Source: a virus. From it: DNA of 64,000 bases. The notes beneath the pieces are model-generated. The model ran no database searches. It was not told the DNA's origin and saw nothing but the letters and a program-made list of their open reading frames with translations. Shown here piece after piece: positions 34,801-43,928 of the stretch (position 1 is the stretch's first letter; each line of letters begins with the position of its first letter). A program made the position numbers and the translations under genes. Where the stretch lies: the IMG/VR virus record IMGVR_UViG_3300042320_001961, positions 21,162 to 85,161 of that record. One strand, given 5' to 3'.

Positions 34801-34915
34801 CAGAGTAGATATGCCTCTGGAAGCAGAGGACTATGACGAGGATGTCTTAACCTATCTGGGGAACGGTGAGCAAGTCTCTGACACTTACTATTTGTTCGTA
34901 AACTTGCCCAATTAA
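31862..34915 (+). CDS. Large virion protein with PA14-like domain (1017 aa)
   Basis: Residues about 340-450 resemble a PA14-type beta-barrel (IRWDGYLYITPGIYSFQVET, then KIDVYLDEW and MPITIRMYVGG), a fold that binds carbohydrates in adhesins and glycosidases. No catalytic signature is visible in the rest, which is beta-rich and acidic. It stands alone on the plus strand with its own GTTGAAAGC element, facing large minus-strand virion genes. A role in host-glycan recognition or fibre attachment is inferred. It overlaps the converging gene by 4 nt. Confidence 0.75.
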   Translation: MATRIDKTPGLSQTPQDAIIRSLRSKAGKREQRTDFIGLKRSNSLSDVSDPRKALNNTLAKLNEGDVEEQEFYNSQYDSSDWAVTKDFALEGITKDALLPLLGVSAQDGVVNLNPRIRIQDRISQVDSFSGIDSFNSLHAGPSAQFYRVAKLQVIGFLKFDFNTVTGEITVNELKGVDGVTDLTDEEILSGRGYVILLVEWYELENGPKADLSGTGIYLRVDSEDGWSVEEGLSSLTSIRSILGSLRFSQRPFRLGRGYSSINPPPWFSESPSTGIPDTVENLIRKPSGDPVVERGYWYSKAVIESRWSAEEIRQIGAPTGEVIVQDSNMRWESPPNPLRFETGDWGIRWDGYLYITPGIYSFQVETNCLVKIDVYLDEWTEVFSSGVPSSENSKYFSATSFDVNSIDNKFKYFYSSTEWEAYMPITIRMYVGGTDRSEPSVIVPTEPNIFLKTTKLQDPVNFYSELIDIELEELSPGEFAIFSDDLVSILIPVEDEYASVSYELVEKDGQALGDPIVVEISEIGVITDPELEEGEYKLRIFPVLSEEFEDNLEPLWRGRIASPGEGRTSYSDLVSGDFTPNQQKIPFDFRPSWWKVSQGHPYDRSLALSPSNTPFDGFASNIFKDEFSSGADGFGLYGDGDNNYTQRPNIIMGESKYEESSPKGSNYIGISLSSDRFGEGGRFIADAFPLNNSVFDDPGLLGENELGGDPNHKTSAFGKVTPEVAQIYLWTTGPEELQGKYFLSVDSASVTSDDDPELYGLPDFSSNEWLSPISISAVQVCDNSDFEDSSVKKFPAVLPILLEKVEVSGFTVILFSVLLPSLLPEGSEVSQFSGKFIRFYTSNSREFQNTLVDTGESICFSDVIKLTYDNDDNLIPFQSEIPQALSERVTPFGFDGISGICYPPYIVSDPLLKDTAIGDDDLYDAPAGWYDVFWGDPTKAGLGGKTLTLSRSLEFRGKDAVELIITPVNFSFSLYSHKFRVDMPLEAEDYDEDVLTYLGNGEQVSDTYYLFVNLPN

Positions 34916-36447
34916 ACAGCCAAAAACATTGCTTCTTTTGTCTGCCCAAGAGAGTTTTTATACGATAACAAAGGCCAGGACTTTAAGTTTATTTGCTGGT
35001 TTAACGTAATTGGAACCAGTGTCCGGTAATATACAAAACCTCCGTTGTCTGCGTCTTGAGATATATTCTGAACAAGGGTGCCTACTGTAGTATCAAATCC
35101 AAGACTGGAGTCCCCTGAAGCATTATAGGCTGATGCGCTTATGCTATACTTGAATAATGTAGCCTCCTCGCCATCGGGATTATATATCCTCGGATTCAAG
35201 TAAAGCTTTCCTAAAAGATTTACAAAAGGCTTGTTGTCATTGCTAAAAATTCGTGAATAGCGATCTCCGTCTCGGACCCAGATCCCCGGGACAGTAATAT
35301 CCTCTAACTTGTAGTCTTTCGGGCCGGACAAAGTGGACAAATCACTGTAATCCACAACCTCTAACGAGTTGTCAGGATCCCGGAATATTACCCTACTATT
35401 AGTAATCAGGTCTTGACCCGTAAAAATATTATATCTTATGCTTAAGCCTTCGTCCTCATCCTCCTCAGACCTGGGGGTTCTGAGGTTTTGTATATAATCT
35501 GAAAATCCGGACTTAACAGATTCTACTCTGTTTAATATTTCTTGCAAGCCTTCGCTCAAGGTTTCAGAAGCTCTATACGCAGCCCCTTGGTCTGACCTTC
35601 TATAACTGAAGATGTAAGAGGTAAAGTTAAAACCGAATAGGTTAGAGAGATTTTTAGAATTAAGGGTATCTGATCTGTCAATTCTAACCAGATACGAGTC
35701 CGAGGATCTGAAAGAATCGAACTCCGACCCTAAATTTACCCACTCCTCTTTCCTATCATCGTATAGGAAAAAGCCTCCCCGGGCAGATGACTTTACAGTA
35801 TATGTATACTGTTTGGACAGTAAGAGGGCAGCGTGGCCGCCAGGACTATCCTTTAAAACATACTCATTATTATAGTTTACGCACTTGTTAAGGGTGGGTG
35901 TCTCTCCCTCTTTGCAAGAAGGTATTATCTCCAAGATCTCTCCTACCTTATACTTAGACCCGGGTGACACTACTTCTGCCGAGGACGATATTCTGCCATC
36001 TGATTCAACAGTTATTTGAATAACTGCGTCTCTAGACTCTGATTCAAGACCTATCGCCCTCACGTTTAGTTGATAAGGGTATGCTGGTTCTGCTCCGAAA
36101 GAATTAGTGACCTTGTACCCCGATCCATTACCTATTACCTCGATATCCGCCAAAGATCCATTACTCGAGAATACTACTGGGAAATTTCCAGCGTAATCAA
36201 ACCAGACATTATTGCCATCAGAAAAAGTAAAATCTTCTGTGACAAATTTAGTTCTCCTACTTTGTAAGAAAGACTCATTTACGAATCCTGTAATGTTCTC
36301 TGGAGACTGAATAAAAGACTTTAGTTTGCTTGAGAAAGCGAATAAGTTAATATCGTCTTGCACAGGGGGTGAGTACAGTTTTTGTACTGCATCAGTGGCA
36401 TTAATTCCCTGCTCGGAGAGATTAAATCTAGTGTAAAGTCCTGACAT
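34912..36447 (-). CDS. Virion/fibre-associated protein (511 aa)
   Basis: The ATG at 36447 lies directly after the stop of the LRR gene. Two copies of a glycine-rich beta motif seen in fibre proteins are present (ADIEVIGNGSGYKV, then VVSPGSKYKVGEILEI, about 90-185). The rest is beta-prone with no membrane or signal segment. It is the last gene of a long minus-strand virion operon. Function unknown; a fibre or fibre-assembly partner is likely. Confidence 0.75.
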   Translation of the reverse strand: MSGLYTRFNLSEQGINATDAVQKLYSPPVQDDINLFAFSSKLKSFIQSPENITGFVNESFLQSRRTKFVTEDFTFSDGNNVWFDYAGNFPVVFSSNGSLADIEVIGNGSGYKVTNSFGAEPAYPYQLNVRAIGLESESRDAVIQITVESDGRISSSAEVVSPGSKYKVGEILEIIPSCKEGETPTLNKCVNYNNEYVLKDSPGGHAALLLSKQYTYTVKSSARGGFFLYDDRKEEWVNLGSEFDSFRSSDSYLVRIDRSDTLNSKNLSNLFGFNFTSYIFSYRRSDQGAAYRASETLSEGLQEILNRVESVKSGFSDYIQNLRTPRSEEDEDEGLSIRYNIFTGQDLITNSRVIFRDPDNSLEVVDYSDLSTLSGPKDYKLEDITVPGIWVRDGDRYSRIFSNDNKPFVNLLGKLYLNPRIYNPDGEEATLFKYSISASAYNASGDSSLGFDTTVGTLVQNISQDADNGGFVYYRTLVPITLNQQINLKSWPLLSYKNSLGQTKEAMFLAV

Positions 36448-36449
36448 TT

Positions 36450-39400
36450 TTAGGGGTTTACCAAGTCTTCCGGGTCTAATCCGGCATCGATGATAGATTG
36501 GTACCTGGTTGTTACGTCTTCGTAACGCACTAAAGTGATTATAGAGGTAGTTGCTGGAGAGATGTAAGCAAATCCTAGGTCTACTCTTACCCCAAAGAGA
36601 TTTTTGAACGCTATGGCTTGTGCGCTTTCGACTGTAACCTGAGTCTCGTTAATTCTTGTTTTATAGTATACACCTTGAATTAGTTCCCCCGGAATCTGAA
36701 CAATACGTGTCCCAACAATATTCTCCACTTGCACCTGATTACCGTTCTCGTCGAATTGATTAACTGTTTCATATACATAAAACTCTTCGTCTCTAAACAG
36801 TGAAGTTATTATGTCTCCTCCCTTGCGCACTTGGGTGGGGAATATTTCAGACTGTGAGTAGTTTATATATTTTCCGTTAGAATCTAGTTTATTAAATCCT
36901 ACTCTCACAAAACAATTTCTAAATCTGCCTATCAAATTTATTTGTATAACATCTGATATAATAGCCCTTATGGCTTCTATGGACAAATTGTTGTAGGACA
37001 GATTAACAGTGATGTTCCTGGAGTTTCCTAGGAATACTTTGAATAAACAACCGGGGACATAGGACGTTATGTTGTTTTCGGATAAGTCTAGAAAAACGAC
37101 ACTGCTAAACCCAGGCAAAATATTCAAGGATCCCGAAAGCCTACAATTCTTGGCCCGGAAAGCTACTAATTTTGAAAAACCAGAGGAGAACCAATTTGTT
37201 ATGTTGACAGTATTTCTAAAAAAGTACAAAGTTGACGGCAAAGTGTTAGGTATATCTCTGTCTATAATAATTTCCGTAGAGCTTACGGACAAAACTCGGG
37301 CTATTTCCGGACCATTTACCTCTCCCTTAATGACATCATTCACTAATACTTTAGTATTAAAATTGCTTGCGCCAGTAATTGTATAAATATTATCTTTTTC
37401 CTCCCAAGCGTTTCCAGGTGTCTGGATTACTCGGGAAATAGATAGGCCGGATATTTCTGTGTATGAATCGTTGTTCCTTATCGCTGCGCCCCTGGATTGC
37501 GGTAAAAACCAATTAGAGGGATAGGTACTCCTTAACGAAGAGTCCAGTATCACAATCGATATCTGAGAGTCTACTACACCCTCGAAAGATGGCAATAGGG
37601 CCCCACCTCTTGAGGCGTTTTGACCATTACAGTCTAGATAGGCCAGATCTCTAGAGAAAAGAGGGTTTATAGGGGTAATAGATAGGCTCCTGAGGTCGTA
37701 AAAGCTAGAAAACTGTGTAACTACAGAAAGCACTTTAGTGTTTAATTCTGGGTTAGGCCTGGCAGAAATAGTTGGAAATCTGCCAGTGAATCCAGAGTTA
37801 AATGTCCCGAAGTATGTTAGTTCTCTCAGGTTAATAAGGTCTTTTTCCCTGAATCTAAACTGTTGCTGTATAAACGGTACGCTTAGTGTGAGTAGTTTGT
37901 GTGGAGATCCCGAAGCCCTTTCGGGTGCAAAATTTTCAGGTAAAAAGTAGTCAATACCGTTTTTAACTACAGGGGTAATTTGCCGAGAATTATATAACTC
38001 TATTGAAGTCAGTTCTCCAGTGTTTTCAGTAGAAGAATCCCCTAGTGAAAACATTTGACCCCCGAGTATAGACCCGTGCAAATCAATAGATCGGAGTGCC
38101 GGTGTACGAAGTGGAGCGGATGAGTTTGAGATATTTAACGAGTTTGCACATCGGACGGCTAAAAGCTCCCTCAAAGATTTCCAAGTATTATTTTGTATGT
38201 TAATCGTAGTCCCGGTGTCAGAAATATCAATGAATGTGGAATTTAAGTACCAATTACTCCAGTCCTCAGCAGGATTTCCTATAAAGCCTGTAATATTATG
38301 GCGCCTGTCAGAAAATCCGGAGATATTGAAAGACGTCATTCTATAATTCGAAATATGCCCCGGATCTGATGGGTTTGTAGATGTACCTATGTCATATATT
38401 GTCCCTGATGCACCTGAACCAGAAATGTTGTACTGAGTCAGTCCGCCCGTGTTTTTAATCGACGGTAATTTTTGGCCGGAAATGAAGGCTGTTAGTCCGC
38501 GAGTATTAGTGTTCCATTCCAGTACCCTTAAGTTGGGGAAAACATCACTTAAGTTGGAATTAAGTCCCCTGAATCTGTCCCCGAGGTAAAGTTCTTGTAA
38601 ATTTGTAAATTGGCGATAATCAACCCCGGCAGTCCTGCTCTCGTTTAAAATATATTTCTCAAATTTTTCATCCGCCCAATCATCCCCGGCGCTGTTTATC
38701 ATCGGCCCGCTTTTGGGGATTGTTAAATAGCTTACTACTGTATAAATGGGGTGATTGAATGAGGGGACAGCCCCTGAATTCCTGACATCGAACCAGGACA
38801 TCGGACCTGATTTCCAAGTGTCTCCGCTGTTTTTAAGATCGAGTACCCGGAGCTTGTTAGGGAGTGTTTTTAACCAGAGTGGCAGGATCGTCATCGAACC
38901 TCCGGACACTCTAAGTTCCTCGAGGTTGTTAAACCCTATAAGGCCAAGGTCTTTTTTGTCAGGAGTTTCTCTGATATCGATACCGTTGAACTCCAAGCCT
39001 TTGACTTTTTCTGGATTCAGGTAAAGATACAGGTACAAATCGTATACCAGTTGATATCCAGTACTCGTGATATCTATATCTAAAGTGAACTCGTTTGTAC
39101 CTGAGGGTTGAGAAGATGGTTCTACTTGTAAAAAGTCTACAAATTCAGTATTAGGCCTTTGCTGGACAACTTGCACTTGGTACCCGTAAAAATTAATTAA
39201 CGAGTCAGTGAATTTAAATTTTATACTACCCCTGGAAAGTCTGCAAAATATCTTGAGTGGGGAGTTTTTAGTGGCCAGTAATTTCAAAGGTGTTACTGGT
39301 TGCCCAGGCCCGTTAATGACACTGAGCTTAAGGGTGTGGGAGGGAGACTCAGGGACGGAAGACTTCCGGACGAAAGAACCCTCGGGGACAAAAATTCTAT

Positions 39401-39971
39401 TGACATGGGACTTTCTGCGTACGCGGACAGACCCCGGATACGAAGCGTTTTTGAAGAACCCAGGATTATCCTCGTCCAAGTTGGAGCTGAAAAGACTTGA
39501 GCGGGATGTCGAGAGGGAAATTAGTCTTTTTTCTGGGTTTTCGAAAAGACTTTCGGAAAGTACATTAGCGCGGTAAAAAGCACCTTCGCACTTTATGCCT
39601 CCGTTAAAAATTATTACATTCGGACGGTTTAGAGCATTGGAGCCCGTAACACCCAAGGTGTACTTAGGCGAAGCGTATAGCTTGTCAACCTCAAGCTCCT
39701 CAAGGATTCGATCTCCTGATATATTATCAATTCTATGCAGGGTCGAAAGCAGGAAGGAAGATAGACCGGAGACCGACCTAAGATCCTCTCTACTAATAGT
39801 TTCAGATAACTGATAAATTTGGTCAAGAGATTCAGGATCTAGAAGTATATTTCTTAACGCGTTTCGCTTGTCCGACTCGAAGATTTCGGAAAGGTTTTGA
39901 AACCCGTCGGAAATCAGCCCGATGTCTGGGCGAGAAAATTGTCCAAATCCCCTAAAAACCCCTTCGGACAT
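36450..39971 (-). CDS. Leucine-rich-repeat virion protein (1173 aa)
   Basis: LRR-type repeats occupy about residues 345-1010. Clear units are NNLEELRVSGG, NKLRVLDLKNSG, TNLQELYLGD, NLRVLEWN, SVVFLDLSENNITSYVP and TVNLSYNNLS. The spacing is irregular, with long beta-rich insertions. The N-terminal 340 residues are unlike LRRs and may be the attachment domain. The ATG is 20 nt after a GTTGAAAGC element. LRR solenoids usually bind proteins or glycans, so a receptor-recognition or adhesion role is inferred. A second, shorter LRR protein is encoded at 60677. Confidence 0.8.
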   Translation of the reverse strand: MSEGVFRGFGQFSRPDIGLISDGFQNLSEIFESDKRNALRNILLDPESLDQIYQLSETISREDLRSVSGLSSFLLSTLHRIDNISGDRILEELEVDKLYASPKYTLGVTGSNALNRPNVIIFNGGIKCEGAFYRANVLSESLFENPEKRLISLSTSRSSLFSSNLDEDNPGFFKNASYPGSVRVRRKSHVNRIFVPEGSFVRKSSVPESPSHTLKLSVINGPGQPVTPLKLLATKNSPLKIFCRLSRGSIKFKFTDSLINFYGYQVQVVQQRPNTEFVDFLQVEPSSQPSGTNEFTLDIDITSTGYQLVYDLYLYLYLNPEKVKGLEFNGIDIRETPDKKDLGLIGFNNLEELRVSGGSMTILPLWLKTLPNKLRVLDLKNSGDTWKSGPMSWFDVRNSGAVPSFNHPIYTVVSYLTIPKSGPMINSAGDDWADEKFEKYILNESRTAGVDYRQFTNLQELYLGDRFRGLNSNLSDVFPNLRVLEWNTNTRGLTAFISGQKLPSIKNTGGLTQYNISGSGASGTIYDIGTSTNPSDPGHISNYRMTSFNISGFSDRRHNITGFIGNPAEDWSNWYLNSTFIDISDTGTTINIQNNTWKSLRELLAVRCANSLNISNSSAPLRTPALRSIDLHGSILGGQMFSLGDSSTENTGELTSIELYNSRQITPVVKNGIDYFLPENFAPERASGSPHKLLTLSVPFIQQQFRFREKDLINLRELTYFGTFNSGFTGRFPTISARPNPELNTKVLSVVTQFSSFYDLRSLSITPINPLFSRDLAYLDCNGQNASRGGALLPSFEGVVDSQISIVILDSSLRSTYPSNWFLPQSRGAAIRNNDSYTEISGLSISRVIQTPGNAWEEKDNIYTITGASNFNTKVLVNDVIKGEVNGPEIARVLSVSSTEIIIDRDIPNTLPSTLYFFRNTVNITNWFSSGFSKLVAFRAKNCRLSGSLNILPGFSSVVFLDLSENNITSYVPGCLFKVFLGNSRNITVNLSYNNLSIEAIRAIISDVIQINLIGRFRNCFVRVGFNKLDSNGKYINYSQSEIFPTQVRKGGDIITSLFRDEEFYVYETVNQFDENGNQVQVENIVGTRIVQIPGELIQGVYYKTRINETQVTVESAQAIAFKNLFGVRVDLGFAYISPATTSIITLVRYEDVTTRYQSIIDAGLDPEDLVNP

Positions 39972-39991
39972 CGAAAACTCAAATCTTAAGA

Positions 39992-40000
39992 GCTTTCAAC
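39992..40000 (-). promoter_or_regulatory. GTTGAAAGC element upstream of LRR gene 36450..39971
   Basis: Exact copy, 20 nt before the ATG at 39971. It overlaps the TGA stop codon of the preceding gene. Confidence 0.8.
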
Positions 40001-43000
40001 TTTCTATATAATTCAAAGACACCTGCACTTGTCCCGGGGATTCTGTCGACCTCGCCACAACAAACGTAGCGATGTTTGAATAAACACTGTTATACACACC
40101 TTCTCCGCCTACATAGAACACGTTTTTAAGGTCGATTTGAGTAGGTTTGTTGGCGGATACGTAATAAGTTGCAATGGGAGTACCGATTGATGGTTGGGTG
40201 AATGTACGTAATGGGTAGTCTGAGCCCGTGAACACGCCCGGGACTATAAAATTGCCGCACTTTCTCGGACTCGTATTGATCGATTTAAATGTAGTAAGAC
40301 TTTGCTCTGAGGCGTCTAAGGTAGGGGCTGTGCCAGCCTGGGTATAGGCAGCCACCGCTTTCACCGCCCCGTCCTCCTCAGGGGGGTCAGACCACTCCCC
40401 GTGCTTATCAACTCCGTTGTCAGATATGGACAGGGACGACCTGTGCGGAGTCAATGGGGATACCCTAATTCCTTCAGAAGTTTTTTGTCCTATCCATACC
40501 CCTCCGAGCTGGGCTCCTTGCCTACTTTGGATAAACACGCGGACAAATGGCAAATCGCCAGGAGCTATCTCCGAAGTTAATATCTCTACAACTCTAGACT
40601 TTTGGTCCATTCTTGCAATATAAATAATATTGTACGAGACTTTAGCAAACCCTTCTTCTATGCCTTCTGGTAAAGATTCCCCAATAGGTATTAGGTATAG
40701 AACTACTCCGTCTAAATTTCTGGTAATACCCCCAGTGGTTTCTACGCTGACCTTATTGTCCCCTTGAGATATTGTGACGGTGTAATTCTTCGGTTCGAGA
40801 TTGGGCCAAGGCGAGTTAGGATCTGACACAAAATAAGTGGTTATGTCTTCGTCTTCGTTATATTCAGATATAATAACTACTTGATCTCTGATCTCTTTCC
40901 CAGCCTTACAAAACAGCCCTCTGCATATTCCTCCTTCAGTCCCTGGAGCGGAGAAAACGAAATCAGGCTCGAGATTCATAAACCTTCCGGTGAAAAAGTC
41001 TTCTTCTTGTATTTCCAGGCCGAATGTATTATACCGCACTTCTGAGCCTGTTTCTACATAAAGGCAGTTATCAGAGAAATCGCTTACAAAATCGTACGGC
41101 AATCCTTCGTAAAAGGTTTGGCCATCATACTCCACTGGGCCTTGCTCAATTCCCCAGTCCCCTGACGGTTCCAGAGCATAGATCGGACTTTGATCGTCTG
41201 ATACATTAGGCCAGCAGAATCCAAATCGGATGGAGGCGAAATTCCCCGGATTAGGGCCAGGAGTTCGTCCCCCCGTCCAGTATATATAGAACTCGTTAGA
41301 ATTTACGTCCACGGAAGACAACAGGACCTGATCTCTACGAAAATAGTCTATTTCAAGGTCGTATCCATGTTCGTTGGGGGATACGGGGGCGTAAGTAAAT
41401 GGCAACTTGACCGTATCTATTGGCTCTGGCAGGGCCGACCTGCTCGATAAATACCTATAACTTACCGGTCTTTTTAACCGCAACAAAGCTGAGTCTGTCG
41501 GGAAAGCTGTCTTGTCTACAAAAACCCCGAAAACATCATTAGCCAATACTCGCAGATATTGCTGTCCTGTAACGTCCCAGTTACTTTGAACGGTAGGATC
41601 CCTAAATTGTCCTTGTGAAGCAGCGTTATATAACGCTATGGCTGTGTGCGTACTTGAGTTGGACTGAGAGATTTCCAGCTCAGGTAAATTTAATTCGAAT
41701 AACGGGTTTATAAAAAACTTTCCCTTCAGCCTTCTATTCTCCGGCAGTATTTGCCATCTATAACCCTCTTGGTGATTATAGGCATACTCTGGGCATCCGG
41801 ACTGTCGAATAAATTTGATTTCACAGTCCGTTGTAGAAAAGATATTGATTTTTTCTGGAAAAATCTCCTTCTTATTGGGGATTTCATCCCCTTGCGAGTT
41901 GGTTATAAAGCTGCGCGATTTGAACCCGGTCAAAGTCGTCCAGTCCAACGGACTTATAGTGTTCTGGACTTCACTAGCATTAACGCTTAAAGACCGGGTA
42001 CCAGACGAAATACTTTTAGGGGAGGTAGTTCCATCGTCATACCCATCAATATAATAAGACGCACCGAACTTGTCGACAAACTGTTCTAGACGCACAGAAC
42101 TCGAGTCTTGTATGTCTAGTTTGTAAGTGAAGAAAAAGAACGGATCCCCTAGGCAAGGCTTTTTGAGTTGATTTTCAATTACTAGCGTATGTATAGTTAC
42201 CCATCTGCACTCATCATTTCTCACTGGCACATAGGCATAAAACCTCGCGCCAATAGCGCCGTACCAGCCAAACTCGATCTTGAACATGGTTACAGCGTCT
42301 GGGTCGAGAATATAACCGGTTTGACCTTCGCCGTTAAGAGGGTCCCCGTTCATTATGTTCTGCCCGATAGTAGTTTCGTATTGCACTTGCCCGTCCACTA
42401 TCACCTCTTTGGTATTTTCCCCATATCGCGCATCACTTAAAAATACCGTCTCATCCAGAGGGACAACTGACCGCCGTATAATCGAGAAATTACCCCCGTT
42501 GGTGAGACGGAACATATAAGAGTCGGTGAAATTTTCAATCCCGAACTCGAGGGTAGTTCCTGGGCCTGCCCCAATTTCACTTAACTTGACCCCGTATGTA
42601 AATCCACTTATTCTGCCTGGCTGATACCTAAAAGCTCGCGTCGATTTGAGCAGTATCCCCGTGTTGATACCGCGTGCGCCCCCTATCCTGTTGCCGTTGA
42701 CCGGCAAATCTGTACTCGCTGCTATTGGCCAAGAGGGAGTAAAAGCCTGGGGATTGTCAGTTATAATAACATAAGGCAGTTTTAATTCTTTTTCAATGTC
42801 TGTTACTGTATCTTCTGATTCGTGAACAGTAAACTCCCAATCCTTTATCTCTTGTTTTATAAAGTCCCACCTCAAGCCGAAGTATTTTTCCCATACATTA
42901 ACGTCTGGATTGGTCTTTATGTAAAAATGTCCTTTGTTGTCCGGCCTTCCCAAAGGGAAGAACATACGGCCAACACTGAAATATTCTTTGTTCCAAGAGA

Positions 43001-43925
43001 AGTCGGCGTTTGAAGGAAGTGACGCATTAGCTTCTTCAATTATTACCCCTTCGGACCCCCAAAGCTCAGCAGATCTAAAATTGTTTATAATCGCATCTCT
43101 AAAATTATAAGCTTTGACCTCTGGTATCAGGGGGTAGTTTTCGGGCAGTCCGAGACGCCTCTGGCCTATATCCAGCCAGATCTTGTCCCAAGCTAGGTCG
43201 TTGAAATTACCCTGCTCGTCGGTAGGGTAAATACTCAACAGGTAAGATATGTTATATCTGAGTTTTCTTTCCTCAGAGAAATTATTAACCATGTACTTGA
43301 AGATGTACAGGGCGACTACGGAGTTTACATACTGACCCCAAGGTATTGACTGAGCGAATGACTTAAATGGGCGGTCGGCTGTCGGAACCTCAGGTTCGAG
43401 GTAAGGTGTAGGGTTAGCCGTCAACCTAAGGGCCGAGTTCTTATCGTCCTCTTTTATAATTCCGGGGAAATAATTACCCGAAAGGCTAGGTCTTCTCGTC
43501 CACCACGTATTCCCGCCATCCCTGTATCCCGAGAACGTGAATTCCCAGTCCTCTGTGTCAAGGCCGTAAACAGAGACGTTACTAAAAAGGCCTTTTTGGG
43601 AAGTTTCTCTGTTAATACCGAGCAGCGATCGAGAGACCTCACTTTGCTCGGGGAACTGCTCGATCACGGGCAAAGCGGCTGGAACACCCTTGCTGAACTT
43701 GTTCGCAGTACTGTAACCTTTTTCTCTGTAAGAATCCGAGTCTAATACAACCGGAGTCGAACTCTTCGCCTCATATTCTCTCCGGTTATAGGCGTCTTTC
43801 TCTGTGACTAGGTCCGGGCCTGACTCAGCACTTAGTGGTGAACCCTTGACGTCCACCATTCGAATGATTCTTTTTGTCCTGCGGGGGGGTACTCTATCCG
43901 CCCGAATAGATCGTTTTGCCGACAC
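39996..43925 (-). CDS. Large virion structural protein, paralogue of 43929..46973 (1309 aa)
   Basis: The start is GTG at 43925, 3 nt after the stop of its paralogue. Shared segments with the neighbour include FRYQPGRISG, MFKIEFGWYGAIGARFYAY with RWVTIHTL, and KFGASYYIDGYDDGT. Similar segments occur in virion proteins of T4-like cyanophages. The N-terminal 130 residues (basic, then Q-F-P-E-Q-S-E-V-S-R-S-L-L-G-I-N-R-E) also match the neighbour's N-terminus, so the two share an attachment domain. The remainder (about 700-1309) has no counterpart. It is probably a fibre or baseplate-attached adhesion protein. Confidence 0.8.
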   Translation of the reverse strand: MSAKRSIRADRVPPRRTKRIIRMVDVKGSPLSAESGPDLVTEKDAYNRREYEAKSSTPVVLDSDSYREKGYSTANKFSKGVPAALPVIEQFPEQSEVSRSLLGINRETSQKGLFSNVSVYGLDTEDWEFTFSGYRDGGNTWWTRRPSLSGNYFPGIIKEDDKNSALRLTANPTPYLEPEVPTADRPFKSFAQSIPWGQYVNSVVALYIFKYMVNNFSEERKLRYNISYLLSIYPTDEQGNFNDLAWDKIWLDIGQRRLGLPENYPLIPEVKAYNFRDAIINNFRSAELWGSEGVIIEEANASLPSNADFSWNKEYFSVGRMFFPLGRPDNKGHFYIKTNPDVNVWEKYFGLRWDFIKQEIKDWEFTVHESEDTVTDIEKELKLPYVIITDNPQAFTPSWPIAASTDLPVNGNRIGGARGINTGILLKSTRAFRYQPGRISGFTYGVKLSEIGAGPGTTLEFGIENFTDSYMFRLTNGGNFSIIRRSVVPLDETVFLSDARYGENTKEVIVDGQVQYETTIGQNIMNGDPLNGEGQTGYILDPDAVTMFKIEFGWYGAIGARFYAYVPVRNDECRWVTIHTLVIENQLKKPCLGDPFFFFTYKLDIQDSSSVRLEQFVDKFGASYYIDGYDDGTTSPKSISSGTRSLSVNASEVQNTISPLDWTTLTGFKSRSFITNSQGDEIPNKKEIFPEKINIFSTTDCEIKFIRQSGCPEYAYNHQEGYRWQILPENRRLKGKFFINPLFELNLPELEISQSNSSTHTAIALYNAASQGQFRDPTVQSNWDVTGQQYLRVLANDVFGVFVDKTAFPTDSALLRLKRPVSYRYLSSRSALPEPIDTVKLPFTYAPVSPNEHGYDLEIDYFRRDQVLLSSVDVNSNEFYIYWTGGRTPGPNPGNFASIRFGFCWPNVSDDQSPIYALEPSGDWGIEQGPVEYDGQTFYEGLPYDFVSDFSDNCLYVETGSEVRYNTFGLEIQEEDFFTGRFMNLEPDFVFSAPGTEGGICRGLFCKAGKEIRDQVVIISEYNEDEDITTYFVSDPNSPWPNLEPKNYTVTISQGDNKVSVETTGGITRNLDGVVLYLIPIGESLPEGIEEGFAKVSYNIIYIARMDQKSRVVEILTSEIAPGDLPFVRVFIQSRQGAQLGGVWIGQKTSEGIRVSPLTPHRSSLSISDNGVDKHGEWSDPPEEDGAVKAVAAYTQAGTAPTLDASEQSLTTFKSINTSPRKCGNFIVPGVFTGSDYPLRTFTQPSIGTPIATYYVSANKPTQIDLKNVFYVGGEGVYNSVYSNIATFVVARSTESPGQVQVSLNYIES

Positions 43926-43928
43926 GAT

